DNA of 64,000 nt from Pseudonocardia sp. HH130630-07 (lineage in GTDB: Bacteria; Actinomycetota; Actinomycetes; Mycobacteriales; Pseudonocardiaceae), in contig NZ_CP013856.1 of NCBI RefSeq assembly GCF_001698125.1, forward strand, positions 54,686 through 118,685, written 5' to 3'. The translations under genes were made by a program, and so were the position numbers. The notes below the pieces were generated by a model. The model was not told the DNA's origin and did no database searches. It saw only the letters and a program-made list of their open reading frames with translations. Below are positions 23,557 through 32,463 of the stretch, piece by piece (the stretch's first letter is position 1; each line of letters opens with the position of its first letter).

Positions 23557-24524
23557 ATCCACCCGACCGGAACGTCGGGTTCATGTTCCCCGGCCAGGGA
23601 GCCCAGTTCCCCGGTATGGCGGCCGGTCTCTACGACGTCAATGGCCCGTTCACCGTTGTGATGGACCGTGTGTTCGACCTGCTCGGTGTGCACGGACGAC
23701 GGCTGCGAAGGATCTGGCTATCGGGGAAGGACATCGATGGGTTCGACGACGCGTCGGTCGCCCAGCCGCTGCTGTTTGGAACGAACTGCGCCTCGGCGGC
23801 TTCCCTGATCGCCCGCGGTCTGCAACCGACGGTGCTGATCGGGCACAGCGTCGGGGAGGTCGCTGCCGCGCATGTGGCCGGGGTGTTTGACCTGGAGACG
23901 GGGCTGTCGTGGATCGACCGGCTGATCGCCTGGTCGGCCCGCGTCCCGGCGGGTGGGATGCTCGCGGTAGCCGCCTCAGTCGACGATGTCGCGCCACACC
24001 TGCGCGGCTCGGTCGTTGTCGGCGCCGTCAACGCGCGGCGCCAGCTGTTGCTCGCGGGAGCCGATCGCGACCTCGACGACGTACGTGCTGCCCTCACCGA
24101 CGCCGGATTCACCAGCTTCCGCGCGCGGGCCCGACAGCCCTTCCACAGCCCCGCGATGTGGATCCCGGATGTCCCCCCACTCGCCCGCGCCACGTTGCAC
24201 GCACCTCGCACACGGTTGTGGTCGTGCTACGCCCAGCAACCACTCGACGACGGCCGCGCCCGGGACCCGTCATTCTGGGCCGGGCAGCCCGCCGAACCGG
24301 TGTATTTCGGACCGACCCTGGACCGGCTGCTCGACACGGACGGGCCGATCCACCTCGTCGAGGCCGGACCGGGGTCCAGCCTGTGCGGCATAGCCCGCCG
24401 GACTCGGCAGGTCGCGCATGGCTTCTCGGCGGCGACGGCGGCGCTGCCCGGTCCCGACGCGGCCGCCAACCGGGCTGCGCAGGATGCCGTTGTTGAGCAA
24501 CTGGCCGCTGGGCTCGCTCGGTGA
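23553..24524 (+). CDS. acyltransferase (FabD/EncL-like)
   Basis: 323 residues with malonyl-CoA:ACP transacylase motifs: FPGQGAQFPGM near the N terminus, the nucleophile Ser99 in LIGHSVGEVAAAHVAG, and FHSPAM carrying the catalytic His. The region between looks degenerate compared with FabD, so the acyl group is uncertain. In the enterocin cluster EncL is an acyltransferase involved in loading the starter onto ACP; a similar job here (aromatic starter, or malonyl) is inference from context. ATG 23553 overlaps the ACP stop, tying its expression to the carrier it would load. The gene converges on the P450 gene 28 bp away. Confidence 0.85.
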   Translation: MNPPDRNVGFMFPGQGAQFPGMAAGLYDVNGPFTVVMDRVFDLLGVHGRRLRRIWLSGKDIDGFDDASVAQPLLFGTNCASAASLIARGLQPTVLIGHSVGEVAAAHVAGVFDLETGLSWIDRLIAWSARVPAGGMLAVAASVDDVAPHLRGSVVVGAVNARRQLLLAGADRDLDDVRAALTDAGFTSFRARARQPFHSPAMWIPDVPPLARATLHAPRTRLWSCYAQQPLDDGRARDPSFWAGQPAEPVYFGPTLDRLLDTDGPIHLVEAGPGSSLCGIARRTRQVAHGFSAATAALPGPDAAANRAAQDAVVEQLAAGLAR

Positions 24525-24552
24525 CCGGTTCCGACCGGGATGTCGAAGCGGC

Positions 24553-25725
24553 TCACGACCACACGACGGGAAATCTCTCTGGCCCCCGCACCAGCGACCC
24601 GGTCCTCCAGGTCATTCCGGAGCCTTCCGCGGGCCGCAGCCGCGGCATTCGGACACGCAGACTATCCAGCCCGACCTGAAGCTGCAGCCGGGCCAGCGGC
24701 GCCCCGAGGCAGTGATGGTCGCCGTAGCCGAACGCAAGGTGCGGGACGCGCGCACGCTGTGGGTCGAGACGCTGTGGACATTGGAACACCGCTGGGTCGC
24801 GGTTGGCGGACGTTGTGACGGCGAAGACGGCCGCACCGGCGCGCACCGAAACCCCTCCGACGACGACATCCTCATGCGCCACCCGACACCGCGTACCTCC
24901 CGCACCGAGCGGGACGAAGCGCATCAGTTCCTCCACGGTCCGACGCACCGCGGCGCCCCCCTCCCCCAGCCGGTGCAACCCACCGGCCCGCAGCAGCACG
25001 AACACCGAGTTCGCTAGTTGCGCACCGGTCGTTTCGTGGCCCGCCAGCAGCAGGTCTGATGCGAGGGCGATCGCCTCGGCGCGAGTCAGCCGCCCGGCGT
25101 GGGCAAGCGTGCTCAACACGTCGTCCCGCGGGCGCGCGGCCCGGTCCGAGAGGAGCCCGTCGAACAGGCCGAGCATCTCCCTGTGGGCCCTCTCCCGATC
25201 GGCCGGCTGAGCCCCGGACGTCGACAACAGCGCCGCGGACCAGCGCGCCAAATCGGCCCGATCCACAGGCGGGACCCCGAGCACCTCGCAGATCACCGCG
25301 ACCGGCAGCGGAACTGCGAAAGACGCGACGAGATCGGCAGGCTCGCCGGACGCCTCGATGTCATCGAGCAGTCCAGCGACGATCTGCTCGACACGTGGGC
25401 GCAGCCGTCGCATGCGACGGGCGGTGAAGGAGCCCTGCACCGCACCCCGCACACGGCGGTGGTCCGGCGGATCGAGGGACTGCAGAAGCCCCTCGCTACC
25501 CGGTTCCGGCAGCAGCCGCGGGACGTCGGGCTGTGATGTCGCGGCCCGTCCGAAGCGCCGGTCCCCCAGCACGAACCGGACGTCCGAATGACGTGTCACC
25601 AGCCATGCGTGGCCGCCGTACGGCAGCTCCACCCCGTGGGCGCGTGCGCTTTCGCGCAGGTCAGCGTACTCGGGCTCCTCCTCGTTCTCCGGAGGCTGGG
25701 CGAATGGGAAAGGCGTGAGTTCCAC
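24553..25725 (-). CDS. cytochrome P450
   Basis: 390 residues. The I-helix oxygen-binding motif is LLLAGHETTGAQ, the K-helix ExxR is EELMRF, and the heme loop is LAFGYGDHHCLGAPLARL with the thiolate Cys. Typical soluble bacterial P450 of the CYP105/107 type in length. GTG 25725 with AAGGAG five bases upstream is chosen over a longer frame that has no ribosome-binding site. It would hydroxylate a late intermediate, as EncR does in enterocin biosynthesis. No ferredoxin gene (EncQ-like) is next to it, so electrons must come from elsewhere. It is divergent from the MFS exporter gene. Confidence 0.92.
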   Translation of the reverse strand: MELTPFPFAQPPENEEEPEYADLRESARAHGVELPYGGHAWLVTRHSDVRFVLGDRRFGRAATSQPDVPRLLPEPGSEGLLQSLDPPDHRRVRGAVQGSFTARRMRRLRPRVEQIVAGLLDDIEASGEPADLVASFAVPLPVAVICEVLGVPPVDRADLARWSAALLSTSGAQPADRERAHREMLGLFDGLLSDRAARPRDDVLSTLAHAGRLTRAEAIALASDLLLAGHETTGAQLANSVFVLLRAGGLHRLGEGGAAVRRTVEELMRFVPLGAGGTRCRVAHEDVVVGGVSVRAGAAVFAVTTSANRDPAVFQCPQRLDPQRARVPHLAFGYGDHHCLGAPLARLQLQVGLDSLRVRMPRLRPAEGSGMTWRTGSLVRGPERFPVVWS

Positions 25726-25822
25726 GACGGCTCCTTGATCGTGCGATCGACCGGCGGCGCGGCTAAAGTATATCGATGGAACCACATTGACTTAGTGATC
25801 CTACGACGCGAGGCGACGACGC
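25726..25822. promoter_or_regulatory. P450/exporter divergent promoter region
   Basis: The 97-bp spacer has an AT-rich core (CTAAAGTATATCGAT, about 25762-25776) unlike the flanking GC-rich DNA. It must contain the start sites of both the P450 and the exporter genes. TTGACT at 25786 resembles a -35 element but has no good -10 at the right distance. Likely target of the TetR or SARP regulator. Confidence 0.35.
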
Positions 25823-27286
25823 ATGCGGGACGGCACCTCACGAGAACCCGGCTCCAAAACCTGGTCCACGCAGCGCACCCCGGCGGCGGCCTGGCTGATC
25901 ACGGCGGTGGCATGTGCCGCGGAGTTCATGGTCGTACTGGATGCGTCCGTGGTGAACGTGGCGCTCCCAGCGATCCAGGAGGAGCTACGGTTCTCTCCGG
26001 CTGGCCTGCAGTGGGTGGTGACGAGCTACGCCCTCGTCTTCGCCGGATTCCTGCTGCTGGGCGGCCGGTTGGCCGATCTGTACGGGCTCCGACGCATGCT
26101 CCTGGCGGGGCTCGCAATATTCGTCGTCGCGAGCGTCGTAGGCGGGCTGGCCGTGACGGCGGACACTCTGATCGCGGCCCGCGCCGCACAGGCACTGGGC
26201 GCGGCGGTGCTGGCACCGACCAGTCTAACGATCCTGACCACAACGTTCCCCGAGGGCCCGCGACGGGTTCGCGCGCTGGCGACGTGGACGGCACTCGCCT
26301 CAGCCGCGGGCGCTGCGGGCAGTCTGCTCGGCGGCATCCTGACCGAGTTCCTGACGTGGCGGGCCACACTCCTGGTCAACCTCCCGATCGGGGCCATCGC
26401 GTTCATCGCAGCAGCTCGGACCCTGCCGGCCGGGAATGCGTCTGTGGATGGTCAGCGTCTCGACGTGCCCGGAGCCGTGGCCGCGACCGTATCGATGACG
26501 GCATTGACCTTCGCTGTCTCCGGCGCGGAGACCAGGGGCTGGGCCTCCCCGGTCACCCTCGCCGCCCTGAGCGTCGCCGCACTGGCGCTGACACTGTTCG
26601 TGGCCCACGAAGGATGGTGGTCGTCGTCACCGCTGATACCACTGCGACTGTTCGCCCTACGCTCGATCTCGGCGGGCAACGTCGCGATCGTGCTGGCGGG
26701 CGCTTGCTTGATGCCTATGTGGTACTTCCTGTCTCTCTACATGCAGCAGGGACTCGGGCTCTCCGCAGGCATGGCCGGTCTGGGATTTCTGCCGCACACC
26801 GTCATCACTGTGCTCGTCGGCGCCCAGATCGCTCCACGGGTGATGCGAAGGGTCCCGGAACGGACCGTTCTGTTCGCGGGCGCACTGCTGGCCGCCGCCG
26901 GGTTCTGGTGGCAGAGCCGAGTCGGAGTCACCGACACATATTGGACCGGCGTGCTCGGCCCGGCAATCGTGATGTCGACAGGAACCGGCTTGATCAACAC
27001 GCCGCTAAGCACGCTCGTCACGTCCGGAGTCACCGACCGGGACGCAGGTGCTGCATCGGGCCTAATGAATACGACGAAGCAGGTGGGCGGCGCCGTCGGA
27101 CTCGCCACTATTGCCACTATTGCGACAGCGTCCGCATACAGTGCGTCAGGCCCGGTCATTAACGGTTCCGTCCTGAGTACTGCGACTGCATTCGAATGCA
27201 TGACCGCTCTGATGGTCGGCGTCGCGGCGCTCGCCGCACTTCTACCCGCGGCTCGAACGGCGACTCGCCGAAAATCCAATAACTGA
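25823..27286 (+). CDS. MFS drug-efflux transporter, DHA2 (14-helix) family
   Basis: 487 residues, strongly hydrophobic with about 14 membrane segments. The family motif LDASVVNVALPAIQ is in the first helix, LGGRLADLYGLRRML is the loop 2-3 motif A, and AGSLLGGILTEFLTWRATLLVNLPIG is the helix-5 motif C region of DHA2 antiporters. It probably exports the polyketide by proton antiport and gives self-resistance. The N terminus is about 20 residues of polar sequence. It is the last plus-strand structural gene before the SARP activator. Confidence 0.88.
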   Translation: MRDGTSREPGSKTWSTQRTPAAAWLITAVACAAEFMVVLDASVVNVALPAIQEELRFSPAGLQWVVTSYALVFAGFLLLGGRLADLYGLRRMLLAGLAIFVVASVVGGLAVTADTLIAARAAQALGAAVLAPTSLTILTTTFPEGPRRVRALATWTALASAAGAAGSLLGGILTEFLTWRATLLVNLPIGAIAFIAAARTLPAGNASVDGQRLDVPGAVAATVSMTALTFAVSGAETRGWASPVTLAALSVAALALTLFVAHEGWWSSSPLIPLRLFALRSISAGNVAIVLAGACLMPMWYFLSLYMQQGLGLSAGMAGLGFLPHTVITVLVGAQIAPRVMRRVPERTVLFAGALLAAAGFWWQSRVGVTDTYWTGVLGPAIVMSTGTGLINTPLSTLVTSGVTDRDAGAASGLMNTTKQVGGAVGLATIATIATASAYSASGPVINGSVLSTATAFECMTALMVGVAALAALLPAARTATRRKSNN

Positions 27287-27648
27287 TCCGTTGCGCCTCT
27301 GCAACTGACTTCTCATCCATGGAGCATCAGGTGTCGAAGGCGATGACCCCGCCGCAAGGGCCATTGCCCCCAAACCAGGATCCAGCCAATGCAACGAAGT
27401 TGTGTTCGACGTCACACCGTAACGCGGAGACCTCGCATACTTGCGCGGTGACTCGACGTGATCGAAATTCGGGGGTCCGGCCCATTACCTAGGTGTAAGC
27501 TATCGCAAAACAGCTATTGCGGCCGCGTCAAGGGCCCCTCAGGCGGGATGCGGCAATAACGGTTACCGACAGTGAGCGCGACGATTGGGGCGCCGTTGCC
27601 CGTTCGCTCTAGTGACATCCACTCGCCGTTCCGCACAGACTCGGAAGC
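27287..27648. other. 362-bp intergenic region upstream of the SARP gene
   Basis: No gene is supported here. The segment is less GC-rich than the cluster. It contains two direct repeats GCTATCGC (27500-27507) and GCTATTGC (27514-27521), 14 bp apart, which may be a regulator site for the SARP gene. No confident -35/-10 pair or terminator could be picked out. Confidence 0.4.
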
Positions 27649-28521
27649 ATGCCAGGCCGAGTGTCCGACCGAGATGAATCGCCGAAGTCATCCAAGCCTT
27701 TCATCGCGTCGGATGGGCGCGCTCCAAGCGAAAAGAGTCTCAGTTTGAACGCGGCATCGAAAGAGCTAGATATTCGCATTCTCAACACAACAGAAGTGGA
27801 GTACGCTGGCCGGATAGGTACTCCCGAAGCACCGAAGTACCGCCAGGTCCTGGCGCTACTCGCCTTCCGCGTCGGTACGACCGTCTCAATTGAGAGCATG
27901 ATCGATGAACTGTGGCCGTCGAATCCTCCTCGAACCGCAGTTACTACTACTCAGACCTACATCTACGGGCTCCGCAAAATCGTAGACAAGCTCGCTGACA
28001 AACCGCTCGGGAAGCAAGTTATCGCCACACGGAGACCTGGGTATATTTTGTGCTTAGAACGAGAAAGCATTGATATCCACAGATTTCGCGACAAGCTCGG
28101 AACTGCCCGCAGTTTAGCGGCTCAAGATGCACAACAGGCGCTGCGCGAGTATGATCAAATACTTTCCTGTACGCCGACGGTGCCGCTGTCAGACATCGCC
28201 CTCGGTCCCGTTCTCATCAGTTACGCCGACGAAATCCGCGAGGTCATCTTGTCGGCGCGACATGAGAGAATCGAGCTGGCACTGAAGGCTGGCGATCCGA
28301 ACATGATGCTCCCCGAACTCCGACTACTCACTGCAACCTTCCCTCTGCGCGAGAACTTTGCTCGCTCCCTCATGCAGGCATTGGCCGCGACCAATCGCCG
28401 CGCCGAGGCGCTACAGGTTTTTCATGAGGTCCGGACCGTTCTGAACCGTGACCTTGGTATCGAGCCGTGTCACGAGCTCCGCGCTCTGCAGGAGAAGGTG
28501 CTTCGCGGCAACTCTCGCTGA
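27649..28521 (+). CDS. SARP-family pathway activator
   Basis: 290 residues. After about 40 polar residues the OmpR-type winged-helix domain runs from about 41 to 135 (DIRILNTTEVEYAG, APKYRQVLALLAFRVGTTV, SIESMIDELWPSNPPRTAVT, TTQTYIYGLRKIVD, VIATRRPGYIL). The bacterial transcriptional activation domain follows (IDIHRFRDKLGTARSLAAQD, ALREYDQIL, YADEIREVILSARHERIELAL, AEALQVFHEVRTVLNRDLGI). SARPs activate type II PKS operons by binding 11-bp-spaced repeats near -35. The true start is uncertain (ATG 27649 or GTG 27661), since the first 40 residues are outside the family domain. Its GC content is visibly lower than that of the biosynthetic genes. Confidence 0.88.
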   Translation: MPGRVSDRDESPKSSKPFIASDGRAPSEKSLSLNAASKELDIRILNTTEVEYAGRIGTPEAPKYRQVLALLAFRVGTTVSIESMIDELWPSNPPRTAVTTTQTYIYGLRKIVDKLADKPLGKQVIATRRPGYILCLERESIDIHRFRDKLGTARSLAAQDAQQALREYDQILSCTPTVPLSDIALGPVLISYADEIREVILSARHERIELALKAGDPNMMLPELRLLTATFPLRENFARSLMQALAATNRRAEALQVFHEVRTVLNRDLGIEPCHELRALQEKVLRGNSR

Positions 28522-28711
28522 TTGTTGCGGTGGCGCATCCTGACACATGGGGCTACCCACATATCGAGTTGGCGCAGTTGACCGAGCTAGCCCGGACTCT
28601 TCACGGGCTGTGCCGGTGATCTCCGACCCCAACTGAAGAAAGTGCCTCGTGACCAGGTAAGACAGCGGGTGTCGAAGCCCTGTCCGCCATGGTCGAGGAG
28701 GCACTTTCCGA

Positions 28712-30304
28712 GTGCAGACTACAAGCACGCGCCCACCGGTCATCGTGACCGCCGACGGCGCTGGGGTGGTGTCGCACGTCGGGTCGCGTCTGCTGGCCGA
28801 TGTCGCCGACCGGACCACGTTGGCCAGTGAGCCTTTTTCAACCTGACCAGCGAGCTTCTGCGTCAGGAGATCGCGAAGGTTGCAGCGCAACTGCTCTGAC
28901 CACAGCTGCACAGGTCACCGGCTCGCCAGCTCGGCGTCTGCACCCACACAACCAGGCCCCTGAGCTGCCGGAACGGCAGGTTGAAAAGGGCTCAGTGAAC
29001 TCTCGACCGCGCTCGCACCGCTGCGACGAGCTCGGGCGCGTCATGATCCGGGGCGGGTGCTGGTCGATCTGGCCGTCGCGGTCGCCGACGGGGCCACGAG
29101 GATCTGCGAGATCGCGGTCCTGGCCGATCAGGGCGCGGTGTTCGGGTCGGTGGCATCGGACTCGACCTGCTGGCGACTGCTCGACAAGCTCGACGAGCGC
29201 CGGTTGTCCTCGATCGCGGCGGGGCGGGCGCGGGCCCGGGAGGTGGTCTGGGCCCAGCACGCCGACGTCGATGGTCGCGCGTTTCCCGCGGCTCGGGTCG
29301 CCGGCCGCGACCTGCGCCGGCACGGCCGGGACGTGCTGGTGATCGATCTCGACGCCACGATCGTCATCGCCCACAGCGAGAAGGAACAGGCCACGCCCAC
29401 GTTCAAGAAGACGTTCGGGTATCACCCGATGCTGGCGTTCTGCGACAACACCGGCGAGTTCCTCGCCGCCCGCTTGCGCCGCGGGAACGCCGGTGCGAAC
29501 ACCGCCGCGGATCACATCAGCGTGCTCGACGACGCGCTCGCCCAGATCCCTGACGCGTTCCGTCACGGGCACCCGATCCTGGTCCGCACCGACACCGCGG
29601 GCGCCACGAAAGCCTTCCTCGCCCACATCCGAGCGCAACAAGACACAGCGGTGAGCTGTGAGTTCTCCGTCGGCTGGGCCGTCACCGACCGCGAACGCAC
29701 CGTGATCAGCCTGGTCCCGAAGACGGTGTGGGCCGAGGCGGTCGACGCTGACGGCGGGCACCGTGACGGCGCCGGGCTGGCCGAGATCACCGGCTTGCTC
29801 CCCGCCTCCGCGTTGGTCGACTACCCGGCCGGGACCCGCGTTGTCGTCCGTCGTGAACGGCCGCATCCCGGCGCGCAGCTCGATGCGTTCGAGGAGCGTG
29901 ACGGCTGGCGCTACACCGCGTTCGCCACCGACACCCGCGTCGGGCAGCTCGCCTTCCTCGACGCCCGCCACCGCGCCCACGCCCGGGTCGAGGACCGGAT
30001 CCGCTGCGGCAAGGACACCGGCCTCAACCACTTCCCGTCCCGGTCCTTCGCCGTCAACGCGGCGTGGTTGACCGTGGTCATGCTCGCGGTCGACCTGATC
30101 ACCTGGACCCAGCGCCTGCTTCTCGACGGCGACCTGGCGAAGGTCGAGCCGAAGGCGTTGCGCTACCGGTTGTTGCACACCGCCGCGCGGATCACCCGCG
30201 GGCAACGCCGAGTCTGGGTCCGCATCCAACGGTCCTGGCCCTGGGCGGTCGATCTCGCCCGCGCGTTCGCGCGGCTGTGCGCGTTGCCTGTTCCTGCTGG
30301 TTGA
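28712..30304 (+). pseudogene. IS1380-family transposase, interrupted
   Basis: The N terminus starts at GTG 28712 (QTTSTRPPVIVTADGAGVVS, then GSRLLADVADRTTLAS) and is stopped inside a 162-bp insertion. The rest continues in the same frame from 28994 (SELSTALAPLRRARARHD, PGRVLVDLAVAVADGATRI) to PVPAG at 30304. DDE-type residues lie in VIDLDATIVIAHSEKEQA and the downstream RTDTAGATKAF block. Removing the insert and one CAGTGA copy restores an intact frame exactly, so the gene was functional until the insertion. Confidence 0.85.
28831..28992. mobile_element. 162-bp MITE-like element in the IS1380 transposase
   Basis: Inverted termini: GCCTTTTTCAACCTG at 28831-28845 and CAGGTTGAAAAGGGCT at 28977-28992 (15 of 15-16 positions match with one mismatch). 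CAGTGA is duplicated on both sides (28825-28830 and 28993-28998). The interior has no transposase-sized frame, so it must be mobilised in trans by an element with the same termini. The insert plus duplication is 168 bp, a multiple of three, but it brings an in-frame stop. Confidence 0.8.
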
Positions 30305-30503
30305 TCTCCGAAGCCCGACACGACGAGCGGCGGGAGCTCCCGGCAGAACGCGCAGGCCGGCCCCTTCGCCATGCCCACCCATCGAACGAACCGGACCGGA
30401 TCCGCCGCCAGCCGATCACGCGGTCAATCCGCAGCTCCGTGAATCACCAGGGCTAGGACGTGTCTCCTAATCTGGTCGCTCGGGACTGCGGGATGATCGT
30501 CGG

Positions 30504-31203
30504 GTGTCGCGGCGAGCTGTCCTGAACGATGCCCAGTGGGCGAGGCTCGAGCCGTTGTTGCCGACCTCGGACGGTCTGCCGGGTCGCCCGTTCGCCGATC
30601 ACCGCCGGGTGGTCGAGGGGATCATCTATCGGTTCCGCTGCGGGCTGGCCTGGCGTGACGTTCCGACCGAGTTCGGGCCCTGGCAGACGTTGTGGAAGCG
30701 GCATCGCCGCTACTGCGGTGACGGCACCTGGGATCGGGTTCGTGCAGCTCTGCTGGCCGATGCCGACTCCGCGGGGCTGGTGGACTGGGCGGTGTCGGTG
30801 GACTCGTCGATCATTCGTGCTCATCAGCACGCCGCGACCCTCAAGCGGGACACAGGGGGCAGGATCGAACTACAAGAATCTGCGCGTGGAGCCCGACGAT
30901 CACGCACTCGGTCGGTCCCGCGGCGGGCTCGGCACGAAGATCCACCAGCTCGTTGACGGCCACGGCCGTCCGCTGGTCGTACTCGTCGGTCCCGGCCAGG
31001 CCGGCGACGCCCCGATGTTCCTGCACCTGATGCGTCATCTGCGTATCGACCGGGTCGGCCCCGGTCGTCCGCGGACTCGCCCGGAGCGGGTCCGCGCAGA
31101 CAAGGCCTACTCCTCGCGTGCGATCCGCCGGCATCTGCGTGAGCGCGGGATCGTCGCGGTCATTCCCGAGCCTGCTGACCAGCAAGGGCATCGGAAACGG
31201 TGA
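30504..31203 (+). pseudogene. IS5-family transposase, N-terminal and middle parts
   Basis: From GTG 30504 the first frame encodes the DUF4096-type N terminus (SRRAVLNDAQWARLEPLLP, WRDVPTEFGPWQTLWKRH, VDSSIIRAHQHAATLKRD). The protein continues in the next frame from about 30860 (NYKNLRVEPDDHALGRSRGG, LGTKIHQLVDGHGRPLVVL, RADKAYSSRAIRRHLRERG). Two overlapping frames are normal for this IS5 subgroup and imply a programmed frameshift near the GGGGG run at 30856. It is cut after IPEPADQQGHRKR by the nested insertion; the C terminus is at 33247-33450. Confidence 0.8.
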
Positions 31204-31340
31204 TGGTGCTCTCTGAAATGGGCCAGTCTCGCTACCTGAACTTCCTCAGTTGATGAGTCCGTGCGGCGCGTCGTTTGCGCTGCTCAGTGCCCTTTCGGGC
31301 CACGGTTCGGTGATCACCGGATCGTCGGGCTGGAGGGTGG

Positions 31341-31785
31341 ATGCTCTCGCTGGAGGAAGATGTGGAAGTACATGCGCTGCACGCGCGGGGCTGGTCGGTC
31401 TCGGCGATCGCCCGGCATCTGGGGCGTGACCGCAAGACGATCCGCCGGTATCTGTCCGGGCAGGTCGTCCCGGGACGACGACGTGCGGCGGGTCCGGATC
31501 CGTTCGCTCCGTTCGTCGCCTACTGCCGGGCTCGGCTGGGCGATGATCCGCACCTGTGGGCGGTGACGCTGCTCGACGAGCTGGCCGAGCTCGGCTACGA
31601 GGGCGGGTACTCGACCTTCACCCGGGCGTTGCGCCGCTACGGGCTGCGCCCGCACTGCGAGCCGTGTCAGGCCACCCGGGGACGCGACGTCGCGATCATC
31701 GCCCACCCGCCGGGCGAGGAGACCCAGTGGGACTGGCTGGAGCTGCCCGACCCGCCGGCGGACTGGGGGTGTCGTCGGTTCGTAG
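31341..31785 (+). pseudogene. IS21-family IstA transposase, N-terminal fragment
   Basis: ATG 31341 begins LSLEEDVEVHALHARGWSVS, then AIARHLGRDRKTIRRYLSG, an HTH typical of IstA, followed by DDPHLWAVTLLDELAELGYE and GEETQWDWLELPDPP, where the first catalytic Asp of the DDE domain lies. The homology ends near 31785 at WGCR and the frame then reads unrelated sequence. The rest of istA and all of istB are missing. Confidence 0.75.
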
Positions 31786-31872
31786 AACCTGACCCCGCGC
31801 GGGTACCGGGAACTTTGACCCCCTCCCGCCATGGGGACTGTAAGAACATCGGTGTAACTCCGATCAAGGAGT

Positions 31873-32463
31873 GTGGACCCGATGACAGGCCAGGCAGCGG
31901 AGCCGGTGACCGACCTCGACGCCGCGCTCGACGGTGACGGGGTGGGAGAGCTCGATCCGGTCGATGAGCAGTTGATCGCTCAGCTCGCCGGTCGTGCCCG
32001 TGTGAACGGGCTCGACCTCACCGGGGCGAACGGGCTGCTCGCGCAGCTGACCAAGCGGGTTCTGGAGTCCGCCCTCGAGGGTGAGATCACCGACCACCTC
32101 GGTTATGAAGCCCACGACCCGGCCGGGCGCGACGGGAAGAACTCCCGCAACGGTCACCGGTCGAAGACGGTGTTGACCGAGGCTGGACCGGTCGAGGTCG
32201 AGGTCCCCCGTGACCGGGACGGCTCGTTCACACCGAAGATCGTGGCCAAACGCCAGCGGCGGTTGTCCGGGGTGGATGAGATGGTGCTGTCGCTCTCGGC
32301 GAAGGGCCTGACCACCGGTGAGGTCCAGGCTCACCTCGCCGAGGTCTACGGCGCCCAGGTCTCGCGGCAGACGATCTCCACGATCACCGACAAGGTCCTC
32401 GACGCCATGGCCGACTGGCAGAGCCGGCCCCTCGACCCGGTGTATCCGGTGTATCCGGTGTAA
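31873..32463 (+). pseudogene. IS256-family transposase, N-terminal half
   Basis: 196 residues: DPVDEQLIAQLAGRARVNGL, TKRVLESALEGEITDHLGYE, GKNSRNGHRSKTVLTEAGPV, EVPRDRDGSFTPKIVAKRQR, LSLSAKGLTTGEVQAHLAEV and DKVLDAMADWQSRPLDPVYP. Normal IS256 transposases continue from RPLDPVYPV directly into VFIDAI; here the frame repeats YPV and stops, because the downstream half lies inverted on the other strand. Confidence 0.85.

Larger units (their letters stand above)
28591..30452 (+). mobile_element. IS1380-family element, interrupted by a MITE-like insertion
   Basis: Imperfect 16-bp terminal repeats are visible: CCCGGACTCTTCACGG at the left end and the complement of CCGTGAATCACCAGGG at the right end. 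CTAG flanks both sides (28587-28590 and 30453-30456), a 4-bp target duplication expected for this family. The single transposase gene is interrupted at 28831. The left end lies 70 bp after the SARP gene. Confidence 0.75.

Noticed and set aside
28838..30382. 514-residue minus-strand frame across the IS1380 transposase
   Set aside because: It is antisense to a recognised transposase and has no motif of its own.
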